Source of the DNA: Solobacterium sp.
GTDB lineage: Bacteria; Bacillota_I; Bacilli_A; Erysipelotrichales; Erysipelotrichaceae
DNA: 64,000 nt
Direction of reading: 5' to 3'
Assembly: GCA_017459725.1 (NCBI GenBank)
Contig: JAFUCL010000115.1
Location: 1 to 64,000, forward strand
A program made the position numbers and the translations under genes. Below the pieces are notes generated by a model. The model was not told the DNA's origin. It did no database searches and saw nothing but the letters and a program-made list of their open reading frames with translations. Below, piece after piece: positions 34,401-42,035 of this stretch; positions within the stretch are counted from its first letter, which is position 1, and every line of letters starts with the position of its first letter.

Positions 34401-35007
34401 TTACGGCGGACTTGATCATGTCATGGCTAACAACCTGAATGTCAACGTTCTCGTTCTCGATACTGAAGTTTACTCCAACACCGGTGGTCAGTCCTCCAAG
34501 TCCTCACAGGCTGCTTCCATTGCGAAGTTCGCTGCAGGCGGTAAGGCACTGGCTAAGAAGGACCTCGGTCAGATCGTTATGGAATACGGTCATGCATATG
34601 TTGCTTCCGTATCCATGGGCGCTAACCAGATGCAGACAATCAAGGCATTCCAGGAAGCTGAAAGCTACAATGGTCCGTCCCTGATCATCGCTTACTGCCC
34701 TTGTGCTGAACAGGGTATCAGAGGCGGTCTGGTTAAGGCACCGATCGTTCAGAAGAACGCTGTTGAGTGCGGTTATGTCACTCTGTACCGCTTCGATCCT
34801 CGTAAGGAAAAGCCGCTGCAGATTGACTCCAAGGCTCCGAACTGGGATAAGTTCCATGACTTCCTGATGAACGAAGCTCGTTACTTCAACCTGCCGAAGC
34901 TGAAGGGTGCTGAAGAAGCTGAAAAGCTCTTCGCTAAGACACTCTCCGATGCGCAGACACGCTATAACAAGCTGGTCCGCAAGGCAAAGAGCCAGGAAGA
35001 AGAATAA
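31456..35007 (+). CDS. nifJ: Pyruvate:ferredoxin (flavodoxin) oxidoreductase
   Basis: Converts pyruvate and CoA to acetyl-CoA, CO2 and reduced ferredoxin, the main pyruvate route of anaerobes. The 1183-residue protein is the fused homodimeric type. Order: N-terminal pyrimidine-type domain, CoA-binding domain, two 4Fe-4S clusters in CIECGKCAFACP (near 690) and CVGCGVCITVCP (near 760), and a C-terminal TPP domain with CCPGCGEAP (near 822) and GDGWAYDIGYGG (near 975). AGGAGG precedes ATG 31456. Codons are biased toward GCT, GTT, CTC and TCC more than in neighbours, consistent with high expression. It is a single-gene unit with its own promoter and terminator. Confidence 0.97.
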   Translation: MTDKKKVFQAMDGNTATAHSAYAFTEVAGIYPITPSSPMAENVDAWATAGRTNVFGDKVKVVEMQAEGGAAGAIHGALQAGALAATFTASQGLLLMIPNIYKLKGELLPGVIHVAARSLATHTLSIFGDHQDVYACRQTGVVMMCSHSVQDCMDLAGAAHLIAIDGSVPVMHFFDGFRTSHEVDKIEVMDYDFLKSLLPMDKVEAFRKNAMNPHGNAITRGGSQNDDIYFQAAEAQNQHYDAVPDIAAKYFKAISEHTGREYAPFVYVGAPDAERVIVAMGSVTDTITETINTLVAKGEKVGLIKVYLYRPFSQKYLEAVLPATVKKIAVLDRAKEQGAREPLYLDVCYALRKHTDLTIVGGRYGLSSKDTNPSHINAVYEELKKDAPKEEFTIGIDDDVTHLSLEPVDITVDADYTSCLFYGLGSDGTVGANKSTVKIIGNNTDLYSQAYFAYDSKKAGGVTRSHLRFGKSPIHSPYYIDKADFISCSLDSYCFKFDMVRNLKDGGTFLLNTTIPAEEIENRLPNRMLASLAAKHANFYIINATKLAQETHMGRHTNTILQSAFFKLNEQIMPYEKSLELMKDSARHTYASKGEDVVNNNCAAIDKGSEGLVKVEVKPEWENLTYDKSLIVKTGDEYFDNNLQRINALEGYDMPVSSFLKYGVLDGSIPENVSFREKRNIAVQVPAWIADKCIECGKCAFACPHATVRPFLLTPEEVAGAQKVADECGVELTLKDPTPAYKGAKEDGLKFRIQISPMNCVGCGVCITVCPTKALVAAEIADEQKAEPLADYLYKGTEYKPQYGNPATEAGISLKMPYFEVSGCCPGCGEAPYYRLASQMFGKDMLVANATGCSMIYCSSTPSTPFVVDKDNNGVAWANSLFEDNAEYGFGMAIAQSYKASKILKTMEDNLDKVEPELKASFEAYIAAGDDRDAQRAVVDKLVAGVKASANEDVKVLLEMERDLVGKSVWIVGGDGWAYDIGYGGLDHVMANNLNVNVLVLDTEVYSNTGGQSSKSSQAASIAKFAAGGKALAKKDLGQIVMEYGHAYVASVSMGANQMQTIKAFQEAESYNGPSLIIAYCPCAEQGIRGGLVKAPIVQKNAVECGYVTLYRFDPRKEKPLQIDSKAPNWDKFHDFLMNEARYFNLPKLKGAEEAEKLFAKTLSDAQTRYNKLVRKAKSQEEE

Positions 35008-35029
35008 GCTTCCGGTTTAGGAAAGCAGG

Positions 35030-35058
35030 GGGATGAAGAGAAATCTTCATCCCTTTTT
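35030..35058 (+). terminator. Terminator after nifJ
   Basis: Ten-base-pair stem GGGATGAAGA / TCTTCATCCC, GAAA loop, TTTTT tail. Confidence 0.92.
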
Positions 35059-35109
35059 CTTTACCGGGAAACCGGTGGTATAATGCCTGTGGTAAAAGGA
35101 GGAAGCATT

Positions 35110-35505
35110 ATGGCTGGATTTATGGTTCATACACTTGATATGGTCAATAACAGGGAACTTCCTTTCCTGCAGTACATGAAGGCAGGCATCAAGAAGGCGG
35201 AAGGCAGAGTTGCTACACCGCAGGTGCAGGGAATGCAGCTGGGCGATCATCTGTATCTCAAAGGCGTAGAGGAATACGGCATCTTCGAGATCACATATCT
35301 GCATTTCTATCCGTCATTTGCAGCAATGCTGGATGGTGAAGGTCTCAAGACAATGGTTCCGTTCGTGGACACCAAGGAAGAAGCAATCGCCATCTATGAA
35401 TCATTTGAGGGTCATGAGGAAGTCGAACAGTACGGCTGCTGTGCCATCGGTATCCGTCATGTTGAAACCAAACTGGCTTTCCCGCTTGAAGAGGTTATGA
35501 AGTAG
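35110..35505 (+). CDS. ASCH-domain protein
   Basis: A 131-residue cytoplasmic protein. The segment from residues 17 to 45 (YMKAGIKKAEGRVATPQVQG, then GDHLYL) matches the ASCH fold (PUA-like, RNA-binding; G-x-K-x-x-E-x-R followed by GD). Family members have been linked to RNA binding or to amidohydrolase activity on N4-acetylcytidine. That link is of interest because the window also encodes TmcAL, which makes ac4C in tRNA, but the two genes are far apart. ATG 35110 follows AGGAGG; TATAAT at 35079-35084 is a likely -10. Confidence 0.68.
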   Translation: MAGFMVHTLDMVNNRELPFLQYMKAGIKKAEGRVATPQVQGMQLGDHLYLKGVEEYGIFEITYLHFYPSFAAMLDGEGLKTMVPFVDTKEEAIAIYESFEGHEEVEQYGCCAIGIRHVETKLAFPLEEVMK

Positions 35506-35528
35506 AAACGGCATATGCTGTTTTTACT
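35505..35528 (+). terminator. Short terminator after the ASCH gene
   Basis: AAACGGCAT / ATGCTGTTT stem with G-T pair, running into TTTTT. Confidence 0.6.
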
Positions 35529-35551
35529 GTATATAAGTGGTTCCGGAAGCG

Positions 35552-35580
35552 TTGCAGTTTCCTGCGCTCTCTGTTAGAAT
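35552..35580 (+). promoter_or_regulatory. Promoter of the leuS T-box leader
   Basis: TTGCAG (35552-35557), 17-base spacer, TAGAAT (35575-35580). Confidence 0.65.
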
Positions 35581-35586
35581 TGCTTT

Positions 35587-35788
35587 GTTACGTAGAAGAA
35601 GCAGCAGTAGGAAATCCGGTGCGGCAGAGAGAGACGGGGAGTTGGTGAAACCCGGGGCGCAGCGATTCTGAACTCGGTTTCGGAGCAGCCGTATTCCGGC
35701 GTTAACGGATGAATGAGGGCACGGAGGTTTCCGTGAACTAAGGTGGTACCGCGTTGATCAGCGTCCTTAGATTTGAGGACGTTTTTTT
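35587..35788 (+). promoter_or_regulatory. T-box leader of leuS (tRNA-Leu)
   Basis: The T-box AAGGTGGTACCGCG is at 35740-35753, and the terminator CGTCCT (35762-35767) / AGGACG (35776-35781) with seven T residues follows. Stem I contains an AGTA element near 35605 and the distal GGTGAAA loop near 35643. GAACTC at 35670-35675 places the leucine codon CTC where the specifier is expected. Uncharged tRNA-Leu should therefore allow read-through into leuS. Confidence 0.92.
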
Positions 35789-35803
35789 ACTGGAGGAAAG
35801 ATT

Positions 35804-38200
35804 ATGGCGTTTGATCACAAGGCAATTGAAAAGAAGTGGCAGAAGTACTGGGAGGACAACAAGACATTCGCTTGCGATACAAGTGATTTCTCTAAGCCCA
35901 AGTATTATGTGCTGGACATGTTCCCGTATCCGTCAGGACAGGGTCTGCATGTCGGACATCCGGAAGGCTATACCGCTACCGATGTTATTGCGCGTATGAA
36001 GCGTATGCAGGGCTTCAATGTGCTGCATCCGATGGGATTCGATGCATTCGGTCTTCCTGCCGAGCAGTTTGCGCTGAAGACAGGACATCATCCGGCTGAA
36101 TTCACATATGCGAATATCGATCACTTCAGAGAGCAGATCAAGTCATTCGGCTTTACATATGACTGGGACAGAGAAGTGCGCACCTGTGATCCGGATTACT
36201 ACCGCTGGACACAGTGGATCTTCCTGAAGCTGTATGAGAGAGGTCTTGCTTATGTTGCCGAGATGCCGGTCAACTGGTGCCCGGAACTCGGTGCAGTCCT
36301 GGCCAATGAAGAAGTCGTGGACGGCAAGAGTGAAATCGGCGGCTATCCGGTCATCCGCAAACCGATGCGTCAGTGGGTGCTGAAGATTACGGAATATGCG
36401 GAAAGACTGCTGGAAGACCTGGACAAGGTTGACTGGCCTCAGAGCACAAAGGATATGCAGAGAAACTGGATCGGCAAGTCCAACGGTGCCGACGTTGTTT
36501 TCCGCATCAAGGATACAGACAAGGAATTCACGGTATTTACAACCCGCTGCGATACGCTGTTCGGTGCTACATACTGCGTTATGTCTCCGGAACATCCTTT
36601 CGTCAACGAGATCACGACAGCTGAGCATAAGGCTGAAGTGGAAGCGTACCAGAAGGAAGCAAGCATGAAGTCAGATCTGGCCCGTACGGATCTGAACAAG
36701 GACAAGAGCGGTGTATTCACCGGTGCCTATGCAATCAACCCGGTCAACGGCAAAGAGATCCCGATCTGGATCAGTGACTATGTACTGGCATCCTACGGTA
36801 CCGGTGCGATCATGGCTGTTCCGGCACATGATGACCGTGACTATGAATTCGCCAAGAAGTTCGGTCTGCCGATCATTCCGGTACTGGAAGGCGGCAACAT
36901 TGAGGAAGCTGCCTGGACACAGGACGGCGTTCATATCAACAGTGACTGGCTGAACGGACTGGGCAAGGAAGAAGCCATTGCCAAAATGATCGACTGGCTG
37001 CAGGAACATAAGTGCGGTACTGGCAGAGTGCAGTACAAGCTGCGTGACTGGCTGTTCTCCAGACAGAGATACTGGGGAGAACCGATTCCGATTATTCATA
37101 TGGAAGACGGTACGATGCGTACGGTGGCAGTCGATGATCTGCCGCTAGAACTGCCGGCTACACCGGATTACGCACCGAGTCCTGACGGAGAATCTCCGCT
37201 GGCGCACTGCACAGAATGGCTGAATGTCGAAATTGACGGCATGAAGGGCAAGCGTGAAACCAATACCATGCCGCAGTGGGCAGGCTCCTGCTGGTACTAT
37301 ATCCGCTATATCGATCCGCATAACAACGATTCCATCGGTGAGAAGAAGCTGCTGGATCACTGGCTGCCGGTCGACCTGTATATCGGCGGTGCTGAACATG
37401 CCGTTCTGCATCTGCTGTATGCGCGTTTCTGGCATAAGGTGCTGTATGACTGCGGTGTCATCGACAGTGATGAACCGTTCAAGAAGCTGTTCCACCAGGG
37501 CATGATCCTCGGTGAAAACGGCGTCAAGATGTCCAAGTCACTCGGCAATGTCGTCAATCCGGATGAGCTGATTGCTTCACACGGTGCCGATGCACTGCGT
37601 CTGTATGAAATGTTCATGGGTCCGCTGGAGGCTTCGCTGCCGTGGTCTACAAAGGGCATGGACGGTGCGCGCAAGTGGCTCGACCGTGTATGGCGTATGG
37701 TCACGGAAGAGAATATGGTCACCGATGAGGAAACACCGGAGCTTGATTTCAGCTATAACTTCATGATCCGCAAGGTCACGAATGATATTGAAACGCTGAA
37801 CTTCAATACGGCGATCTCCCAGATGATGATCTTCGTCAATGACTGCTACAAGAACGGTAAGATCAACCATAAGATGGCTGTCGGTCTGGTACAGGCACTC
37901 AGCTGCTTCGCACCGCATCTGGGCGAGGAAATGTATCATATCCTGACCGGTGAAGACACTGTTACTTACTCACAGTGGCCTGCATATGATGAAAGCAAGC
38001 TCGCTGAGCAGAAGGTGACGATTGCCGTACAGGTCAACGGCAAGGTCCGCGGTAAGTTCGAAATCGAAAAGGATGCGGATAAGGAAACCGTTGAAAAGAC
38101 TGCCTTTGAACTCGACAGCGTTAAACCGCATGTGGAAGGCAAGACCGTACGCAAGGTCATCGTTGTACCGAACAAGATTGTGAATATTGTTGCCAACTGA
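35804..38200 (+). CDS. leuS: Leucyl-tRNA synthetase
   Basis: Class I synthetase with CP1 editing domain. The 798-residue protein has the HIGH-type motif [20 protein letters not shown] (near 43-62), the zinc/CP1 insertion, the editing-site TTRC and the conserved [16 protein letters not shown] (near 328), and the KMSKS motif [10 protein letters not shown] (near 567). Anticodon-binding and C-terminal domains follow. ATG 35804 follows GGAGG. Expression is controlled by the preceding T-box. Confidence 0.97.
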   Translation: MAFDHKAIEKKWQKYWEDNKTFACDTSDFSKPKYYVLDMFPYPSGQGLHVGHPEGYTATDVIARMKRMQGFNVLHPMGFDAFGLPAEQFALKTGHHPAEFTYANIDHFREQIKSFGFTYDWDREVRTCDPDYYRWTQWIFLKLYERGLAYVAEMPVNWCPELGAVLANEEVVDGKSEIGGYPVIRKPMRQWVLKITEYAERLLEDLDKVDWPQSTKDMQRNWIGKSNGADVVFRIKDTDKEFTVFTTRCDTLFGATYCVMSPEHPFVNEITTAEHKAEVEAYQKEASMKSDLARTDLNKDKSGVFTGAYAINPVNGKEIPIWISDYVLASYGTGAIMAVPAHDDRDYEFAKKFGLPIIPVLEGGNIEEAAWTQDGVHINSDWLNGLGKEEAIAKMIDWLQEHKCGTGRVQYKLRDWLFSRQRYWGEPIPIIHMEDGTMRTVAVDDLPLELPATPDYAPSPDGESPLAHCTEWLNVEIDGMKGKRETNTMPQWAGSCWYYIRYIDPHNNDSIGEKKLLDHWLPVDLYIGGAEHAVLHLLYARFWHKVLYDCGVIDSDEPFKKLFHQGMILGENGVKMSKSLGNVVNPDELIASHGADALRLYEMFMGPLEASLPWSTKGMDGARKWLDRVWRMVTEENMVTDEETPELDFSYNFMIRKVTNDIETLNFNTAISQMMIFVNDCYKNGKINHKMAVGLVQALSCFAPHLGEEMYHILTGEDTVTYSQWPAYDESKLAEQKVTIAVQVNGKVRGKFEIEKDADKETVEKTAFELDSVKPHVEGKTVRKVIVVPNKIVNIVAN

Positions 38201-38296
38201 TCAGAATCTGCGGAGTAAAATCCGCAGGTTCTTTTCTTTCTGTCCGAATTGCATGTGTGCGGTGCCTTTACAGTGGTGAAGAGCGCTGAATTTTGG

Positions 38297-38302
38297 TATA
38301 AT
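38297..38302 (+). promoter_or_regulatory. -10 box of scpA, very close to the start codon
   Basis: TATAAT lies only 15 bases before ATG 38318, so the mRNA leader would be about nine bases. The -35 (TGGTGA, 38274-38279) is weak. No Shine-Dalgarno is seen. Confidence 0.5.
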
Positions 38303-38317
38303 CTTTGCGGTATTTAT

Positions 38318-39052
38318 ATGGAAGAATTTAAGGTTTCGATTGACAACTTTGACGGTCCGCTGGACCTGATGCTGCATCTGATCAAGGAAAAACAGCTTGA
38401 TCTTTTTGATCTTGATGTCAATGTGCTGACCGACCAGTATATCGCATACCTCAATGCCATGCAGGAGATGCATCTGGAGATTGCCAGTGAATATCTGGTT
38501 GAGCTTGCACAATTGATTGAATATAAATCAAAGAAACTGCTGCCCCGTGACAAGAGTGAGATTGATGATGAATATGAAGATCCCAATGAGCGTCTGGTGC
38601 GCAGACTGCTTGAATACCAGCAGTTCAAGGAAATCAGCACCCAGCTGAATGAGATGTATGAGACCAGACAGACACAGTTCTCCAAACCGCTCTCCGAAGA
38701 AGCAGAGCAGTGGATGAAGAACACGGATGATCTGCATTATGAAGGCAACCCGTATGACCTGATGAAGGCCATGAAGCGGGTACTGATGAGGATGCAGCTG
38801 GCCAAGCCGATCGAAACAAAACGTATTGTGCGTGAGATCTCCATGGAAGACCGCGAACTTGAACTGCGTGCGAAGCTTGATAAACTGCCGCAGACATTCC
38901 GTTTTGAGGCTTTGCTGGATGACTGCCATGATGTGCCGATGTTCATTGCAACATTTCTTGCCGTACTGGATCTGGCGCGGCTGCACACACTTGTATTTAC
39001 GATAGATGAGGACGATGTAATCTGGTTCTCGAGAGGAATGGGAACAGCATGA
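38318..39052 (+). CDS. scpA: Segregation and condensation protein A
   Basis: Kleisin subunit that bridges the SMC heads in the Smc-ScpAB complex for chromosome segregation. The 244-residue protein begins with the family signature FDGPLDLMLHLIKEKQLDLFD and the helical SMC-neck-binding part, followed by a charged linker and a C-terminal winged helix (about 165-240). ATG 38318 starts at the conserved N-terminus but has no ribosome site. The end overlaps scpB by four bases. Confidence 0.94.
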   Translation: MEEFKVSIDNFDGPLDLMLHLIKEKQLDLFDLDVNVLTDQYIAYLNAMQEMHLEIASEYLVELAQLIEYKSKKLLPRDKSEIDDEYEDPNERLVRRLLEYQQFKEISTQLNEMYETRQTQFSKPLSEEAEQWMKNTDDLHYEGNPYDLMKAMKRVLMRMQLAKPIETKRIVREISMEDRELELRAKLDKLPQTFRFEALLDDCHDVPMFIATFLAVLDLARLHTLVFTIDEDDVIWFSRGMGTA

Positions 39053-39816
39053 TAGATGAGAAAGACCTGAATCCTGCGGAGGAAACGGCAGAGGAAGAAA
39101 CCGCTGCTGAAGAGCTTCCGCAGACTGACAATGATTTTACCGATGAACTGGATGATGAAGAAGCCGGGTTCATAGAACATATTCCTGAAGCGGATGACAG
39201 CAATCCGCAGCCGGAAGCGGAAAGCGAAGAGACACCTGCTGAGAATACGGATGACGGCAGGGGAAAGGCAATTCTTGAGGGTTTGCTGTTTATTGTAGGT
39301 GATGACGGCATTACGCTGGAGCAGGCGGCTGCGGCCCTGGATATCAGTGAAGAGAAAGCTGCAGCGCTGTTTGATTCCCTGATGGTCGATTATCTGGATG
39401 ATTCCAGAGGTATCGAAATCGGACATTTCGGCAATACCTACAGATTTCTCTCCAAATCCGTTGTCCATGAATATGCGAAGAAGCTCTTCCAGATGGACAA
39501 GCAGGCAACCCTGTCCCAGGCAGCTCTGGAAACCCTGGCTATTATTGCTTACAAACAGCCGATCACCCGGGTGGAAATTGAAGAAATCCGCGGTGTAGGT
39601 GCTGATATGATGCTCAGGAAGCTGATGGCACGTGATCTCATTAAAGAGTCCGGCCGCAGCGAAGCACCGGGCAGACCGATACTCTATGAAGTGACGGAGG
39701 AGTTCCTGAATTCCTTCAAGCTTCTCAGTCTGAGTGAACTGCCGGATCTTCCGCAGTTTGAGGAGAGTGAGCAAAATGATGATCTGTTTGAATTCTCTGA
39801 AAAGAAAAGCGATTAG
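39049..39816 (+). CDS. scpB: Segregation and condensation protein B with acidic N-terminal extension
   Basis: ScpB dimers bind ScpA in the condensin complex. The conserved two-winged-helix core begins near residue 72 (KAILEGLLFIVGDDGITLEQ) and contains ALETLAIIAYKQPITRVEIE and the closing RPILYEVTEEFLNSF. Before it lies a 70-residue stretch made mostly of Glu, Asp, Ala and Pro that is absent from ordinary ScpB (about 190 residues). No internal Met with a better ribosome site was found just before the core, so the extension appears real. The end overlaps the SGNH gene. Confidence 0.93.
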   Translation: MIDEKDLNPAEETAEEETAAEELPQTDNDFTDELDDEEAGFIEHIPEADDSNPQPEAESEETPAENTDDGRGKAILEGLLFIVGDDGITLEQAAAALDISEEKAAALFDSLMVDYLDDSRGIEIGHFGNTYRFLSKSVVHEYAKKLFQMDKQATLSQAALETLAIIAYKQPITRVEIEEIRGVGADMMLRKLMARDLIKESGRSEAPGRPILYEVTEEFLNSFKLLSLSELPDLPQFEESEQNDDLFEFSEKKSD

Positions 39817-40591
39817 TCTTCTGAGTGCGGCTGTGCTGCTGAGCGGCAATACAGCAGTCATGGCGGAGGGTGAAGCAACACCGGAACCTGAGGATCCGGG
39901 AAACTACGGATGCCGTGTCATCGATTCCTATGACTATACGACACCGGTGGGCTGGAGCGATGCCATTGAAGAGTCTTACTATGACGATTCACTGTTTGCG
40001 GGTGATTCCAGAATGGGCTCGCTGTTCCTGTACGGGACACATGAAAATGCCGAGGTCAGATATGTGACTTCCCTGAATCTGCTCATGATCGATAACATGA
40101 CACTTGATGAAGAGGAACTGACGGAAGAGCAGATTGAGAATGAAGAAGAAATCACATTAATGGATGTGCTGCGGGAAACAACCAAGGCCAATGTGTATCT
40201 GCTGTTCGGCATCAACGAGATCCGCAATCCCAACTTCGATCTGTTCGGCGAGAAACTGGATGAGATCGTGGCGATGCTGAGAGAGAACAATCCCGCTGTG
40301 GATGTATATATCATTCTGGCGTATCATCCGGATGAGATCACCAATCTGCCGGAACCCGATCTCAGTGAGCATCTGCTGATGCTGAATACGAAGCTGATTG
40401 AGGTTGCGCAGAAGAATCATGTGTATTATCTGAATCTGGATGACGGTCTCAATGATGCGGAGGGAACGGTTATTGATGAGTATACATGGGACGGTCTGCA
40501 CTTCAATGTTGAAGGAACGCATGCGTTTGAGGACTATCTGGCAACCCATGTGGCAAGGAGAGAGGTATATGTTAAAGAAACTTGTGAGTAG
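39776..40591 (+). CDS. Secreted SGNH/GDSL-type hydrolase
   Basis: A 271-residue exported protein. A signal peptide (LKRKAISLLSAAVLLSGNTAVMA) is followed by an SGNH esterase-like domain. Block I is FAGDSRMGSL (near 74), the block III Asn-type segment is FGINEIRN (near 145), and block V is WDGLHFNVEG with its Asp and His (near 241). SGNH proteins are esterases or O-acetyl(trans)ferases; wall or glycan de-esterification is plausible. The gene overlaps scpB by 41 bases and starts at ATG 39776 after GGAGAG. It shares a transcript with the next lipoprotein gene. Confidence 0.8.
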   Translation: MMICLNSLKRKAISLLSAAVLLSGNTAVMAEGEATPEPEDPGNYGCRVIDSYDYTTPVGWSDAIEESYYDDSLFAGDSRMGSLFLYGTHENAEVRYVTSLNLLMIDNMTLDEEELTEEQIENEEEITLMDVLRETTKANVYLLFGINEIRNPNFDLFGEKLDEIVAMLRENNPAVDVYIILAYHPDEITNLPEPDLSEHLLMLNTKLIEVAQKNHVYYLNLDDGLNDAEGTVIDEYTWDGLHFNVEGTHAFEDYLATHVARREVYVKETCE

Positions 40592-41021
40592 TATTGCGGC
40601 TGTGATTCTGCTGCTTGGCTGCGGAGGCGGTGAAAAGAGCGCTTCCGGAAATCCGAAGGATATGACAGCGGAAATTATCAAGGATCTGTCCCTGACAGAC
40701 AAAGTCAGCGAAGTGGAGGACCGAGTGATTCCGGGACTGTTCTTCTTTGAGCAGGATACGGTATCGGAGAGCAGTTTTTACGCAGCAGACAAGCTGGCGG
40801 ACTGTGTCGGTGTATTCCGCACCAGCAATCCCGAGTCATGCGAGAAATGCGTCAGGACATATCTTGAGACAAGAAAAGCACAGCTTGAGATGTATGCACC
40901 TTCGGAAGTCTTTAAGGTAGATAACGCCGTGATTGCAAGCACTGATGATACGGTGGTCATGATCGTATGCGATGATCTGGAGAGCGCCGGCAAGGAAGCA
41001 AAGAAACTGCTTGGTCAGTAA
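40569..41021 (+). CDS. DUF4358 lipoprotein
   Basis: A 150-residue predicted lipoprotein: short basic start, hydrophobic segment and lipobox LLLGC (Cys18). The mature part fits DUF4358: a central SSFYAADKLADCVGVFRT, an ETRKAQLEMYAPSEVFKV helix and a strand pair ending in VVMIVCDD. Function is unknown in the family. It overlaps the SGNH gene by 23 bases, and its ribosome site AAGGAG (40555-40560) lies inside that gene. An export partner for the SGNH protein is an inference. Confidence 0.78.
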   Translation: MLKKLVSSIAAVILLLGCGGGEKSASGNPKDMTAEIIKDLSLTDKVSEVEDRVIPGLFFFEQDTVSESSFYAADKLADCVGVFRTSNPESCEKCVRTYLETRKAQLEMYAPSEVFKVDNAVIASTDDTVVMIVCDDLESAGKEAKKLLGQ

Positions 41022-41027
41022 ATAACA

Positions 41028-41060
41028 GAGACTGTCATAACCGGACAGTCTCATGTTTTA
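41028..41060 (+). terminator. Hairpin after the DUF4358 gene
   Basis: Stem GAGACTGTC (41028-41036) / GACAGTCTC (41044-41052), followed by ATGTTTTA. Confidence 0.65.
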
Positions 41061-41075
41061 TCGGGGGATACCATT

Positions 41076-42035
41076 ATGAAAGATGAAAACCTCTACCGGA
41101 CAGGATTCCGTTTTGTCGAACTGTCTGCCTTCTATAAAAGCTATTTCGGGTGGCTCTGCAATTCACAGGTGCCGCCGCTTTGCGCATACTATTCCCTGGA
41201 TCAGAATGCGGAACCGGATGAAGCGATGCTGGATGTCGCCAATCTGTTACTGCAGGAATACAGCGGGGTGTTTTCGGCATTCCGCAGCAACGGCAGGAAC
41301 TTCTTCCGCTGTGTGCTGGCTATCGATCCCAATCCGGAAGCACGCATGGCCGCAACTGCCGAGGCATATCAGATTCTGCGCAATTACTTCATAGCCAGTG
41401 ACTTTCTGCCGCTGCTTGCTTTGATCTTTTCCGGACAGAAGAGCAGCCGTGAATTTCCGTATCTTGCCGAGAAGACCTATCATATCTATCTGCGTATGAA
41501 GGAGCAGAGAAGGCTGCTGACAGGCAGTGAAGACGTTGTGTATGCAGGACTGTTTGCACTGCGGAAGGAAAATGAAAGTGAGCTCATGCTGGAGGCAGAT
41601 ACGATTCTGCGTATTCTGGAAAACAACCATTTCTTTCATACCGATCCGCTGCAGTCGGCAGCCTATGCCATGACGCTGTGCCTTGGTTCGGCGGAAAGCA
41701 AATGTGCCAACATGGAGGCACTATATGAAAGGCTCTCAGAGAGAGGCATCCGGTATGGCAGGGATTATGAACTTGTAGCGCTGTCCATTATTGCTAATCT
41801 CGGTATCAGCCATGAGCAGATCATTGAGGATTTCCTGCTGATGGAAGGTTTCCTGCATGAGCAGAGGGGATACGGTTTCTTCGGCTACGGCAGACGTACA
41901 CGGTATCTGCATGCCATGCTGGTCCTGACAGCTTACTACATGAGCAGCAATACTGAGATCACCACGGCTGCCGTGCTCAGTGTGCTGAAGACGATCCAGC
42001 GCCAGCAGGCTGCTGCAGCCGCAGCTGCCGCTTAA
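41076..42035 (+). CDS. DUF4003 family protein
   Basis: A 319-residue, mostly alpha-helical soluble protein of the DUF4003 type: AYYSLDQN, GVFSAFRSNGRNFFRCVLAI (near 68), LLTGSEDVVYAGLFAL (near 148), and the late GYGFFGYGRRTRYLHAMLVL. Functions in this family are not established. An unusual feature is the last ten residues, QQ followed by eight alanines, encoded by mixed GCN codons. The stop TAA shares the palindrome TTAA with the stop of the converging GH13 gene. Confidence 0.75.
   Translation: MKDENLYRTGFRFVELSAFYKSYFGWLCNSQVPPLCAYYSLDQNAEPDEAMLDVANLLLQEYSGVFSAFRSNGRNFFRCVLAIDPNPEARMAATAEAYQILRNYFIASDFLPLLALIFSGQKSSREFPYLAEKTYHIYLRMKEQRRLLTGSEDVVYAGLFALRKENESELMLEADTILRILENNHFFHTDPLQSAAYAMTLCLGSAESKCANMEALYERLSERGIRYGRDYELVALSIIANLGISHEQIIEDFLLMEGFLHEQRGYGFFGYGRRTRYLHAMLVLTAYYMSSNTEITTAAVLSVLKTIQRQQAAAAAAAA

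Noticed and set aside
32920-34419. 499-codon open frame on the minus strand opposite nifJ, with another of 480 codons at 31438-32880
   Set aside because: Antisense shadow of a highly biased gene; the protein is Cys- and Val-rich without any family pattern or ribosome site.
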